NCBI GenBank assembly: GCA_937944245.1 | Contig: CALDYY010000076.1 | Location: 1 to 64,000 of the forward strand | Source: an uncultured Saprospiraceae bacterium | GTDB taxonomy: Bacteria > Bacteroidota > Bacteroidia > Chitinophagales > Saprospiraceae | Reading direction: 5' to 3' | DNA length: 64,000 nt | In this document: piece after piece, positions 52,545-60,797 of the stretch | Position numbering within the stretch: the first letter of the stretch is position 1 | Layout of the letters: each line of letters opens with the position of its first letter | Program-made: the position numbers and the translations under genes | Notes under the pieces: generated by a model | The model's input: the letters and a program-made list of their open reading frames with translations, nothing else | Databases searched by the model: none | What the model was told of the DNA's origin: nothing

Positions 52545-54470
52545 TCAATCTAAAATAACCGTATTTAATTCTTTTGCCAAGCCATTGCGAATAGTAAGCA
52601 GTTTCTGCTGTACTTTTAGTAAGGTCATTAATTTATCAGTGTCTGCCTCTGCCTGTATCCGTTTTTGATTTTCTGCACACATTCGCATAATTTTGTGCAA
52701 CTTAAATCGCTTTACGCCTTGCTCACTATCATTTGTAAAATTTTGGTCTGGCATCTTCTGGGTATTCAAGAAAATCTCTCGTTCCTCCCATCCTGGACTA
52801 ATTTCATATTGAGAAGAAGTCAAATCGAGTGCTAATTGCCGAATGGCAGGGTTATCGTGATAAAGAAAGAAATTGCCATCCACTAATTCTCCATTTTTTA
52901 AGCGTTGACGTGTTTCTTTTACGACTAATTTGTACAACGAATCATCAAAATTTTCGATAACATCTTCTATATTGTCCAAAATAAATTGGGCAACTGTTTT
53001 ATTTTTTGTGGATACTTCCTTTTCCTTTTTAAATATTGCGTCTCCACCTGTAATTAGGAGGCGAACAATGTCGCGTTCTTGAAATTCATGCGTAGCGGGC
53101 GAAGCCTCCTGCCCCTCTCTGCGCAATTTAGCAGGTACAGCCGTTCTAGTAGCTTCTTGAGGTTTTGACTTTTGATGAGCTTTTGAAAGCAATCGGTTCA
53201 CTTCCGAGTGAAGGACTACTTCCTCAATTTCCATTAAATCACTGCACTGCTTAACATAAACAGAACGTTTGATGTTATCAGGAATCTTTGAAACGGTTTC
53301 AATAATATCTTTTATCAATAAGGATTTTTTAATGGGGTCGTTAGCAGCATCTTCAAGTAATAAATTGATTTTAAAGAAGATAAAATCCTTTGCCTCCTCC
53401 TGAACATACTGCCGAAATTGCGTTGCACCTACTTTTTGAATATAAGAATCAGGGTCTTCACCATCGGGCAATAGCACAATTTTAACATTCATGTCTTGCT
53501 CCAGTACCAAATCAAGTCCTCTCAACGCCGCTTTTATCCCTGCGGTATCTCCATCGTAGATAATTTTTATGTTCTGTGTATAGCGTTTAATGAGTTGAAT
53601 CTGCCCAACAGTAAGTGAAGTTCCAGAGGATGCAACTACATTTTCTACACCAGCTTGGCTCAGCGAAATAACATCGGTGTAACCTTCTACTAAAATACAT
53701 TCTTCTTCCTTGCGAATGGCTTGCTTAGCAAAACAAAGACCGTACAATACCTTATTCTTGATGTAAACATCTGTTTCTGGCGAATTTATGTACTTAGGTA
53801 CTTTCTTATCTTTCTTTAAAGTTCTTCCTGCAAAGGCAATTGGCTTGCCAGAAAGGTTATGAATGGTAAACATTACTCGCTCTTTGAAAAAATCTTGGTC
53901 ATACTGGCTAGTCAGTCCTAATTTTTTTAGCAAATCAATTTGATAACCTGCCTTTGTAGCACTTTTAGTAAAAGCATCTGGCGTTGTAGGTGCAAAACCT
54001 AAATCAAATTTCTTAATGGTTTGCTCATTAAAACCTCGTTCTTTAAAATAAGATAATCCAACACTTTTACCTTCAGAAGTCTGAAATAACTGCTGCCGAT
54101 AGAAGTCCACTGCATATTGATTGACCAAATGCAGACTTTCTTGCATTTGCTGTGCCATACGTTCTTCTACCGAAAACTCTTTTTCCTGAATCTCAATGTT
54201 ATATTTTCTAGCTAAGTAACGTAACGCCTCAGGAAAGGTCAAATTTTCATGCTCCATCAAAAACTGAACAGGTGTTCCACCCTTACCGCAACCAAAACAT
54301 TTAGCAATATTCTTAGTGGTCGAAACCGTAAATGAAGGCGTTTTCTCATTGTGGAAAGGGCATAAACCAATTAAGTTAACACCTCTACGTTTTAAATTCA
54401 CAAACTCCCCAACGACATCTTCAATTTTTGCCGCCTCTATAATCGCATCTACCGTTGCTTTATCTATCAT
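52545..54470 (-). CDS. dnaG: DNA primase
   Basis: DnaG makes RNA primers at the replication fork. The zinc site CPFHNEKTPSF and KCFGCGKGG gives the CHC2 pattern at residues 37-61. The central RNA polymerase (TOPRIM) core includes ILVEGYTDVISL and IIYDGDTAG, which bind the catalytic metals. A C-terminal part of about 200 residues probably binds DnaB helicase. Length 641 is normal. It is a monocistronic housekeeping gene with a good promoter match upstream. The divergent gene is pyrR across a region with tandem leader modules. Confidence 0.96.
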   Translation of the reverse strand: MIDKATVDAIIEAAKIEDVVGEFVNLKRRGVNLIGLCPFHNEKTPSFTVSTTKNIAKCFGCGKGGTPVQFLMEHENLTFPEALRYLARKYNIEIQEKEFSVEERMAQQMQESLHLVNQYAVDFYRQQLFQTSEGKSVGLSYFKERGFNEQTIKKFDLGFAPTTPDAFTKSATKAGYQIDLLKKLGLTSQYDQDFFKERVMFTIHNLSGKPIAFAGRTLKKDKKVPKYINSPETDVYIKNKVLYGLCFAKQAIRKEEECILVEGYTDVISLSQAGVENVVASSGTSLTVGQIQLIKRYTQNIKIIYDGDTAGIKAALRGLDLVLEQDMNVKIVLLPDGEDPDSYIQKVGATQFRQYVQEEAKDFIFFKINLLLEDAANDPIKKSLLIKDIIETVSKIPDNIKRSVYVKQCSDLMEIEEVVLHSEVNRLLSKAHQKSKPQEATRTAVPAKLRREGQEASPATHEFQERDIVRLLITGGDAIFKKEKEVSTKNKTVAQFILDNIEDVIENFDDSLYKLVVKETRQRLKNGELVDGNFFLYHDNPAIRQLALDLTSSQYEISPGWEEREIFLNTQKMPDQNFTNDSEQGVKRFKLHKIMRMCAENQKRIQAEADTDKLMTLLKVQQKLLTIRNGLAKELNTVILD

Positions 54471-54524
54471 AATTAATTAATGTGTACTTATCGCTAGTAT
54501 TTTTTCCTTTAAAGAACAATCAAA

Positions 54525-54556
54525 CAAAGTTACCGCTTAATTTAATGTTGAATCAA
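54525..54556 (-). promoter_or_regulatory. Promoter of dnaG
   Basis: On the minus strand TTGA (-33 region, complement of 54553-54556) is followed after 20 bases by TAACTTTG (54525-54532), matching TANNTTTG. The dnaG start codon is 54 bases downstream. Confidence 0.5.
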
Positions 54557-54686
54557 TTTTATTTTTTCTTAAAAAGAATTGACAATCAAACACTTAATCT
54601 AATAAAATGAAAATTATTAAAAAATAATACCCAAAAAAGATTACTTTATTTAAACTCCTACGTCAAAAAGACAAATGAATAACTCC

Positions 54687-54700
54687 AGCGAATTTTCGCT
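54687..54700. repeat. Near-palindrome AGCGAATTTTCGCT
   Basis: AGCGAA pairs with TTCGCT around two bases. It closely resembles the exact palindrome at 3229-3242 (one base different). Its role is unknown; a shared operator or chance are both possible. Confidence 0.25.
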
Positions 54701-54729
54701 AAAAAAGAATCAAAAGATTTATTAATGGG

Positions 54730-54746
54730 TGTTCTCATAGTGTGTG
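54730..54746 (+). repeat. Leader motif copy 1 (17 nt)
   Basis: TGTTCTCATAGTGTGTG occurs here and again identically at 54861-54877. Just downstream is a hairpin (54749-54785). With the preceding base G it can be read GTG TTC TCA TAG, a three-codon frame; with ATG 54725 it can also be read in another frame as MGVLIVCGLPC..., ending at a TAA after 25 codons. Confidence 0.6.
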
Positions 54747-54748
54747 GA

Positions 54749-54785
54749 CTGCCCTGTGTTGAAATATACGCAGGGTGGCTTTTTA
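54749..54785 (+). terminator. Terminator hairpin of leader module 1
   Basis: CTGCCCTGTGT and ACGCAGGGTGG form an 11-bp stem including three G-U pairs, loop of 8, followed by CTTTTT. It directly follows motif copy 1. Confidence 0.65.
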
Positions 54786-54860
54786 AAGAGCCAAACGAGT
54801 AAATGCAGTATATAGTAAATTAGTTTTATACCCCAATTAATCAAAAAATTATATTTTGGA

Positions 54861-54877
54861 TGTTCTCATAGTGTGTG
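54861..54877 (+). repeat. Leader motif copy 2 (17 nt)
   Basis: Identical to copy 1. It is preceded by TATATTTTGGA, a promoter-like sequence with one base too many between TA and TTTG. The reading frame ATG TTC TCA TAG exists here with ATG at 54860, so both copies share a minimal frame with start codon changed from GTG to ATG. Confidence 0.6.
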
Positions 54878-54880
54878 TTG

Positions 54881-54908
54881 ATTGCCTTCATTGGGAAGGC
54901 AATTTTTA
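54881..54908 (+). terminator. Terminator hairpin of leader module 2, upstream of pyrR
   Basis: ATTGCCTTC and GAAGGCAAT form a perfect 9-bp stem with a 5-nt loop, followed by TTTTATTTT. It ends about 60 bases before the pyrR ATG, so it can act as an attenuator of pyrR-pyrB. Confidence 0.75.
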
Positions 54909-54966
54909 TTTTATCCCATTTCATTTTTACTTTCATTTCTTGATTAAGCTGCTTACTTTTGCTGTA

Positions 54967-55509
54967 ATGAGTGAAAAAAATGCAAAAGTTGTACTGAGTG
55001 GCAAACGCTTTCAAATCATGATTGACCGACTTTGCCAAGAGCTTATCGAAAACTATGAGCTTTTCGATAATACTTGTTTAATTGGTATCCAAACCAAAGG
55101 AGTTTATTTAGCTAACCGAATTTATCATCGTTTGACGACAAACTTTGGTATTCCCAAAATGGAATACGGTAAGCTAGATATTACTTTCTACCGCGACGAT
55201 TTTAGAACAACCGACAAACCACTCAAACCAAACACAACAGAAATTAACTTTTTAGTAGAATCCAAAAAAGTGATTCTTGTAGATGACGTTGCCTACACTG
55301 GTAGAACAATACAGGCGGCACTCACAGGACTCAACTATTATGGCAGACCTTCAAAAGTGGAATTACTTACTTTAGTTGACCGAAGATTTAATCGGCATGT
55401 ACCCATCACCACCGACTACATTGGCATGACCGTAGATACTGTGGATGCGTATGTAAAAGTGGAATGGGCAGAAACAACAGGAACAGATCAAGTTTTACTA
55501 TACTCGTAA
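54967..55509 (+). CDS. pyrR: PyrR pyrimidine regulator / uracil phosphoribosyltransferase-like protein
   Basis: PyrR senses UMP/UTP and regulates pyrimidine genes by binding leader RNA; some members also have weak uracil phosphoribosyltransferase activity. The PRPP-binding loop is KVILVDDVAYTGRTIQAAL, and the family regions LIGIQTKGVYLANRI and LVDRRFNRHVPI are clear. Length with the ATG at 54967 is 180 residues, normal. The ORF track extends upstream to a TTG at 54856 and in-frame through the second leader hairpin; that longer start is unlikely. pyrB follows after 14 bases. The leader hairpins are the obvious place for autoregulation, but direct binding is not shown by sequence. Confidence 0.92.
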   Translation: MSEKNAKVVLSGKRFQIMIDRLCQELIENYELFDNTCLIGIQTKGVYLANRIYHRLTTNFGIPKMEYGKLDITFYRDDFRTTDKPLKPNTTEINFLVESKKVILVDDVAYTGRTIQAALTGLNYYGRPSKVELLTLVDRRFNRHVPITTDYIGMTVDTVDAYVKVEWAETTGTDQVLLYS

Positions 55510-55523
55510 TATACTGATAACCA

Positions 55524-56462
55524 ATGCCCACAATACAAGAACTTAGTACACCTCACCTTTTGGGAATCAAGTATTTATCAGAAGACGATATTCAACTTAT
55601 CCTAGAAACAACAGATAACTTTAAAGAGGTACTTAACCGTCCAATTAAGAAAGTTCCTTCACTTCGCGATTTAACAATCGCCAATCTTTTTTTTGAAAAC
55701 TCTACCAGAACGAAATTATCTTTTGAATTAGCAGAAAAAAGATTGTCCGCCGATGTTATTAATTTTGCGGCTTCTTCTTCATCGGTTAGTAAAGGTGAAA
55801 CCTTGATTGATACCGTAAATAATATTTTGGCAATGAAAGTTGATATGGTCGTCATGCGCCACCCCGCACCTGGAGCAGCTCATTTTCTAGCCAAAAATAT
55901 CAACGCCAACATCATCAATGCAGGCGATGGCACGCATGAACATCCTACACAAGCACTACTTGACGCCTACTCTATTCGAGAAAAAATGGGCGACTTAATA
56001 GGTAAAAAAGTAGTAATTGTAGGTGATATTTTGCACTCAAGAGTAGCTTTAAGTAATATTTTTTGCTTACAAAAATTAGGTGCAACGGTGAAAGTTTGTG
56101 GACCACCTACCTTAATTCCTAAATATGTTACTACTCTAGGTGTAACCGTAGAACACGACATCAGAAAAGCCTTAGCCTGGTGTGATGTTGCCAATTTACT
56201 ACGCATTCAATTAGAAAGACAAACCGTCAAGTATTTTCCTTCTCTCAGAGAATATGCTTTATTTTATGGGGTGAATAAAAAAATGTTGGACGAGTTGGAC
56301 AAAAAAATCGTAATTATGCACCCGGGTCCAATCAATAGAGGCGTAGAAGTAACGAGTGAAGTAGCAGATTCAGAGCATTCAATTATCTTAAGCCAAGTAG
56401 AAAATGGTGTAGCTGTGAGAATGGCAGTGCTGTATTTATTGGCAACTAAACGAGGAAAATAA
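55524..56462 (+). CDS. pyrB: Aspartate carbamoyltransferase catalytic subunit
   Basis: PyrB condenses carbamoyl phosphate with aspartate, the first committed step of pyrimidine synthesis. The carbamoyl-phosphate loop is FFENSTRTKLSFELAEKRL, with SSSSVSKGETLIDT next. HPAPGAAHFLAKN and GDGTHEHPTQALLDAYSIRE follow in the expected order, and the C-terminal MHPGPINRGVE is conserved. Length is standard at 312 residues. The gene is 14 bases downstream of pyrR, clearly in one operon. No regulatory PyrI subunit follows. Confidence 0.97.
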   Translation: MPTIQELSTPHLLGIKYLSEDDIQLILETTDNFKEVLNRPIKKVPSLRDLTIANLFFENSTRTKLSFELAEKRLSADVINFAASSSSVSKGETLIDTVNNILAMKVDMVVMRHPAPGAAHFLAKNINANIINAGDGTHEHPTQALLDAYSIREKMGDLIGKKVVIVGDILHSRVALSNIFCLQKLGATVKVCGPPTLIPKYVTTLGVTVEHDIRKALAWCDVANLLRIQLERQTVKYFPSLREYALFYGVNKKMLDELDKKIVIMHPGPINRGVEVTSEVADSEHSIILSQVENGVAVRMAVLYLLATKRGK

Positions 56463-56506
56463 AATTAAGATTTTTTTTCTTACTTGCATATGAGTATGAT
56501 AGTGTT

Positions 56507-56558
56507 AATTCAATATTAACCTAATATTAATTTTTTAAATTTATTTTAATATTGAATT
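56507..56558 (+). terminator. AT-rich inverted repeat after pyrB
   Basis: AATTCAATATTAA pairs exactly with TTAATATTGAATT (13 bp) around 26 bases, 44 bases after the pyrB stop. The stem is almost wholly A-T, so its effect as a terminator is uncertain; it may instead be part of the regulatory region of the next gene. Confidence 0.35.
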
Positions 56559-56721
56559 TCTTTAAAAAATTGCTTTACAACGATTTACATATTTTATATT
56601 AATTCAATAATTCATTTATTTACTAGATTAAGCTGTCACAAAACGCCATTAAGTACCTATATTACACTATCTTGCGTCTAATTATTAAAAAATTATCTAA
56701 CGAATCAAACAAACAAAAGCA

Positions 56722-58056
56722 ATGGCACTTAATCTGCTAGACCTCGTTAAGGGGCAATTAAATGATAGCGTTGTGCAAGGATTATCACGCGCAGTAGGTA
56801 TCAATTTACCTGAAACAAATTCCGCTCTGGCTACTATTATTCCTTCACTACTAGGTGGCTTAGTTACCAAAGGTTCTAATGAAAACGGAGCTAATGTACT
56901 GTTAAACCTGATTAAAACAGGAAATCACGATGGTAGCATCTTAGATAACTTCTCTGGTTTGCTGGGCAATCTTGATGCAATAGACCAACTAAAGAATGCA
57001 GGTGGTGGTATTCTTAGTACATTGTTTGGCAACAAGCAAAGTTCAATTCTTGACCTCGTTACTGCAAACACTTCTATTGGTAAGAATGCCTCTAGTAATC
57101 TAATGAGTTTATTAGCTCCAATGGTCATGGGCTTACTTGGCAAACAAGTAAAAACTGGAAACCTAGATGTAAAGGGGTTAGTGAACATGCTTTCTAGCCA
57201 AAAATCAATACTCGAAAAAGTATTACCAACTTCTTTTGCTAATGAATTAGGATTCGCAGCAGCCAATGTTACTACTCCAAAAATATCGCCTAAAGTAGAA
57301 AAGAAAAAAGGCATGGGATGGTTAGCTTGGGCTTTGCCTTTGGTGCTGCTAGCAGTAGGGGGCTTTATCTTCCTGAGAGGCTTCAATACAGACGTAAGCA
57401 TGAAGAAACAGCAAAGCGCTTTTTACGTTGATGCAAATGGAAATCTACTAGATAAGAAAGGTGAACTTGTGAGAGCATCAGGTGAATTTCAACTTGTGGA
57501 CGGATACTATGTGGACAACACAGGGGCACGCATTCAGCGTAAAATTGACGAAACTAAAGAAAAATTAAATGTCGCATCTGATAAAACAAAAGAGAAGTTG
57601 GATGAAGCGGCTAGTAAGACTAAAGAGGCTTTGGACAATACAATAGATAAGACTAAAGAAGCTGTGAGCAATGCAGCTACCATAACTTCGGAAGCAACAA
57701 AGGAAACTTTCAATAAGTTGTTCAATACTAAAGCAGTAGGTACAGCTTATGCACTATCAGAAATTGTATTTGACCCGACATCCCATCGTATTACTAACAT
57801 GTCAAAGGAAGAAGTAGAAGGACTTGCTGCAGCTTTGAAAGGACATCCTGAATCGCGTATTCAAGTACAGGTGCACACAGCGGACGGTAAAAATGCTGCC
57901 GAAAACAAGAAAATCTCAGATTTGAGAGCAGAAGTAGTAAAAAATATGCTAGTAGCATTAGGCGTTGATGCAAAGCAAATTTCTTCAAAAGGACTTAGTT
58001 CAAAAGAAGAAACAAAAGCCGCTGCTAATGCAGTAGAAGTTGTTGTGGAGCAATAG
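56722..58056 (+). CDS. DUF937-membrane-LEA-OmpA-like composite protein
   Basis: This 444-residue protein has four parts. Residues 1-180 are a DUF937/YidB-like domain: LLDLVKGQLNDSVVQGLSRAVG, then IIPSLLGGLVTKGSNENGA and LLAPMVMGLLGKQV. A single membrane helix lies at about 198-218 (LAWALPLVLLAVGGFIFL). Residues about 270-330 are LEA-like 11-residue repeats (KTKEKLDEA, KTKEALDN, KTKEAVSN). The last 100 residues look like a divergent OmpA-like fold with KISDLRAEVVKNMLVALGV, but the GHTD motif is replaced by VHTADGKN. The OmpA-like part would face the periplasm if the DUF937 part is cytoplasmic. The role is unknown; no partner is adjacent. Confidence 0.75.
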   Translation: MALNLLDLVKGQLNDSVVQGLSRAVGINLPETNSALATIIPSLLGGLVTKGSNENGANVLLNLIKTGNHDGSILDNFSGLLGNLDAIDQLKNAGGGILSTLFGNKQSSILDLVTANTSIGKNASSNLMSLLAPMVMGLLGKQVKTGNLDVKGLVNMLSSQKSILEKVLPTSFANELGFAAANVTTPKISPKVEKKKGMGWLAWALPLVLLAVGGFIFLRGFNTDVSMKKQQSAFYVDANGNLLDKKGELVRASGEFQLVDGYYVDNTGARIQRKIDETKEKLNVASDKTKEKLDEAASKTKEALDNTIDKTKEAVSNAATITSEATKETFNKLFNTKAVGTAYALSEIVFDPTSHRITNMSKEEVEGLAAALKGHPESRIQVQVHTADGKNAAENKKISDLRAEVVKNMLVALGVDAKQISSKGLSSKEETKAAANAVEVVVEQ

Positions 58057-58096
58057 ATAACAAAATTTTATTCAATACACCAAATTTAGTTGATTT

Positions 58097-58140
58097 AAGC
58101 CAAATTTAATACCTGATTATCAAGGTATTAAATTTGGCTT
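58097..58140 (+). terminator. 18-bp terminator after DUF937 gene
   Basis: AAGCCAAATTTAATACCT and its exact complement form a perfect 18-bp stem with an 8-nt loop, followed by ATTTATTTTTTG. It is the longest perfect stem in the window. Confidence 0.85.
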
Positions 58141-58172
58141 ATTTATTTTTTGAACAATCAGTTTTGTATAAA

Positions 58173-58203
58173 TTCAATAAATTACAAAAAGCACTTAAAT
58201 TTG
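58173..58203 (+). promoter_or_regulatory. Promoter of ald
   Basis: TTTG (58173-58176) is separated by 19 bases from TAAATTTG (58196-58203), an exact match to TTTG-N19-21-TANNTTTG. The ald start codon is 63 bases downstream of the -7 element. Confidence 0.65.
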
Positions 58204-58266
58204 ATGCTTTAAATGAGTTCTATTGGCAAAAAAATATTCCTAACTAAATATAAATAAGCTATCATC

Positions 58267-59379
58267 ATGATTATTGGAGTACCAAAAGAAATTAAATCCA
58301 ACGAAAACAGAGTAGGGCTTACGCCTGCTGGCGCCTTTGAACTAACTAAAAGAGGGCATCAAGTTCACATACAATCCACTGCTGGTGAAGGAAGTGGCTA
58401 TTCAGATCAGGATTACAGAAATGTAGGTGCGTTGATTACCCCAGACATAGAAACAACTTATCAGATTGCTGAAATGATTATCAAGGTAAAAGAACCTATT
58501 GCTCAAGAGTATGACCTTATCCAAGAAGGTCAGTTGGTTTTTACCTATTTTCACTTCGCATCTTCCGAAGAATTGACGCGCGCTATGATTGCTAGAAAAG
58601 CAATTTGTTTAGCCTACGAAACCGTAGAATTACCCAATCAATCCTTACCACTCCTTGTGCCTATGTCAGAGGTAGCAGGTCGTATGGCAGTGCATGAAGG
58701 CGCAAAATACTTAGAGAAACCAATTAAAGGTAGAGGTATTTTGTTAGGCGGTGTACCTGGTGTACCACCGGCAAAAGTCATGATTCTTGGAGCGGGCGTA
58801 GCAGGTACGAATGCTGCGAAAATGGCAGCAGGTATGGGTGCACAAGTAACTATTCTCGATGTAAATTTGCAGCGTCTGCGCTACATCAACGATGTGATGC
58901 CAAATAACGTCATCACGATGTACTCCAACGAATTTAACATACGTCAACTGGTTAAAGACCATGATTTAATTATTGGTTCTGTCTTGATTCCTGGTGCAAA
59001 AGCACCTAAGCTAATTACTAGAAGTATGCTTAAAGACATGAAACCAGGTACAGTTTTGGTAGATATTGCGGTGGACCAAGGAGGTTGCTTTGAAACGACT
59101 TATCCAACCACTCACGCTCAACCAACTTTTATTATTGACGATGTGGTACATTACTGTGTAGCCAATATGCCAGGAGCAGTACCTTACACTTCTACGCTAG
59201 CATTGACCAATGCAACTTTGCCTTATGCTATTCAATTAGCAGACAAAGGATGGCAACAGGCTTGTAAAGAAAATCAATCCTTGAAGTTAGGATTGAACGT
59301 TGTGAATGGTCATATCGTTTACGATGGAGTAGCTAAAGCCTTTGATTTTCCGTTAATTAATGTGGAAACTTTTTTATAA
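58267..59379 (+). CDS. ald: Alanine dehydrogenase
   Basis: Ald interconverts L-alanine and pyruvate plus ammonia with NAD. The N-terminal MIIGVPKEIKSNENRVGLTPAGA, the catalytic-lysine region MIIKVKEPIAQEYDLI, and the NAD-binding KVMILGAGVAGTNAAKMAAGMGAQVTILD are all family features. Later VDIAVDQGGCFETT and YCVANMPGAVPYTSTLALTNATLPY are also characteristic. Length 370 is standard. It has its own well-matched promoter. Ornithine aminotransferase follows after 52 bases, so both may support amino-acid catabolism. Confidence 0.97.
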   Translation: MIIGVPKEIKSNENRVGLTPAGAFELTKRGHQVHIQSTAGEGSGYSDQDYRNVGALITPDIETTYQIAEMIIKVKEPIAQEYDLIQEGQLVFTYFHFASSEELTRAMIARKAICLAYETVELPNQSLPLLVPMSEVAGRMAVHEGAKYLEKPIKGRGILLGGVPGVPPAKVMILGAGVAGTNAAKMAAGMGAQVTILDVNLQRLRYINDVMPNNVITMYSNEFNIRQLVKDHDLIIGSVLIPGAKAPKLITRSMLKDMKPGTVLVDIAVDQGGCFETTYPTTHAQPTFIIDDVVHYCVANMPGAVPYTSTLALTNATLPYAIQLADKGWQQACKENQSLKLGLNVVNGHIVYDGVAKAFDFPLINVETFL

Positions 59380-59431
59380 CTAGACGTTGTGTGGGTTTAA
59401 CCGTTAAAGGACTAAAGGATATTAACGCTTA

Positions 59432-60748
59432 ATGGTTAAATCAATAAACAAAAATAATTTACTTATGAATGCGACCATTTCCGCTATTTCTGCTGCACAT
59501 TTGATTGAACTTGAGGACAAATACGGAGCGCACAATTATCATCCTTTGCCAGTAGTATTGGCTAAAGGCGAAGGCGTTTATGTTTGGGATGTAGAAGGTA
59601 AACAATATTATGACTTTCTTTCTGCATATTCTGCTGTTAATCAAGGGCATTGTCATCCAAGAATTATTAATGCCTTAAAAAAGCAGGCAGAAGAATTAAC
59701 CCTAACTTCTCGTGCTTTTTACAATAATCAACTAGGCATTTACGAGCAGTACGTTACCGAATACTTTGGTTTTGAAAAAGTGCTACCTATGAACACAGGG
59801 GCGGAAGGCGTTGAAACAGCTATCAAAATATGTAGAAAGTGGGGCTACGAAAAAAAAGGGATACCAAATGACGCAGCTAAGATTATAGTATGTGGTCAAA
59901 ATTTTCATGGTAGAACAACCACCATTATTTCCTTTTCAAGTGATAGCGGTGCAAAAAATCATTTTGGTCCTTACACACCCGGATTTTTATCCATCCCTTA
60001 TAACGATTTAGGTGCTTTGCAACATCTACTCGAAACTCAAGGGAAAGAAATAGCAGGTTTCCTTGTTGAACCTATACAAGGAGAAGCAGGTGTATATGTT
60101 CCTGACAATCAATTTATTACAACAGCAGCAGCTTTGTGCAAACAACATAATGTCCTTTTCATTGCAGACGAAATACAAACTGGAATTGCTAGGACAGGTA
60201 GCTTACTGGCAGTATGTGGTAATTGTACTTGTGCAGGGCACTGCGAGCGACAAGGCTCTTATATTCGTCCCGATATTTTAATTCTAGGTAAAGCTATTTC
60301 TGGTGGTGTTTATCCTGTTTCAGCAGTTTTGGCAGATAATCACATTATGGAAGTTATCCATCCTGGTCAACATGGCAGCACTTTTGGAGGTAATCCACTG
60401 GCTTGTGCCGTAGCGATGGAAGCACTTGAAGTCGTTCGCGATGAGCATTTAGCACAAAATGCTAGAAACTTAGGCAACATATTTAGAACACGAATGCAGC
60501 AACTCGTCGAAAAATCAGATTTAATAGTGCTAGTTCGTGGTAAAGGACTTTTGAATGCTATTGTCATTAATGATTCGCCAGAAAGCGAAACAGCATGGAA
60601 TATTTGTATGGCATTGGCACATAGTGGTTTACTAGCAAAACCAACACACGGCAATATCATACGATTTGCGCCTCCGTTAGTAATGACGGAAGAACAATTA
60701 CATGAATGTTGCGATATTATAGAGCACACCATTCTAAATTTTAAGTAA
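59432..60748 (+). CDS. rocD: Ornithine-oxo-acid aminotransferase with Cys-rich insert
   Basis: This PLP fold-I aminotransferase converts ornithine and 2-oxoglutarate to glutamate semialdehyde and glutamate. Family features are [52 protein letters not shown], and the PLP lysine in [13 protein letters not shown] 59465 is an alternative start. After [16 protein letters not shown] there is an insertion [17 protein letters not shown] with four cysteines before the PLP-lysine segment; most ornithine aminotransferases have a short loop here. The insert may bind metal or be redox active. Total length 438 exceeds the usual 400 by about this insert and the N-terminus. Confidence 0.9.
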   Translation: MVKSINKNNLLMNATISAISAAHLIELEDKYGAHNYHPLPVVLAKGEGVYVWDVEGKQYYDFLSAYSAVNQGHCHPRIINALKKQAEELTLTSRAFYNNQLGIYEQYVTEYFGFEKVLPMNTGAEGVETAIKICRKWGYEKKGIPNDAAKIIVCGQNFHGRTTTIISFSSDSGAKNHFGPYTPGFLSIPYNDLGALQHLLETQGKEIAGFLVEPIQGEAGVYVPDNQFITTAAALCKQHNVLFIADEIQTGIARTGSLLAVCGNCTCAGHCERQGSYIRPDILILGKAISGGVYPVSAVLADNHIMEVIHPGQHGSTFGGNPLACAVAMEALEVVRDEHLAQNARNLGNIFRTRMQQLVEKSDLIVLVRGKGLLNAIVINDSPESETAWNICMALAHSGLLAKPTHGNIIRFAPPLVMTEEQLHECCDIIEHTILNFK

Positions 60749-60754
60749 ATACAG

Positions 60755-60783
60755 ACTTTTGGTATGTTAACAATACCAAAAGT
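60755..60783 (+). terminator. Hairpin between rocD and FtsX-like permease gene
   Basis: ACTTTTGGTAT and ATACCAAAAGT form a perfect 11-bp stem with a 7-nt loop. It ends only 14 bases before the next start codon, followed by a short TTT. It is a likely rocD terminator. Confidence 0.65.
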
Positions 60784-60797
60784 TTTAATGAACCTAA

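Larger units (their letters stand above)
54471..54966. other. 496-bp dnaG-pyrR intergenic region with leader modules
   Basis: The left third holds the dnaG promoter. The middle has the 14-bp near-palindrome AGCGAATTTTCGCT at 54687-54700. The right half has two modules of an identical 17-nt motif followed by a terminator hairpin, described separately. The remainder is AT-rich with no other recognisable gene. Confidence 0.6.

Noticed and set aside
54681-54692. AACTCCAGCGAA as a PyrR-binding anti-antiterminator of the Bacillus type
   Set aside because: It matches only part of the ARUCCNGNGAGGYU consensus and lacks the GAGG part; it is not repeated in the second module.
54561-54860. Possible 6S RNA or tRNA-like gene in the dnaG-pyrR gap
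   Set aside because: No long imperfect stem with a central bubble and no cloverleaf could be drawn; the visible hairpins are explained by the leader modules.
54856-54966. 37-codon N-terminal extension of pyrR from TTG 54856
   Set aside because: It reads through a terminator hairpin and T-rich stretch and adds nothing conserved; PyrR has normal length from ATG 54967.
58213-58257. Short ORF MSSIGKKIFLTKYK between the ald promoter and ald
   Set aside because: No residue enrichment matching alanine and no terminator between it and ald, so there is no support for an attenuator.
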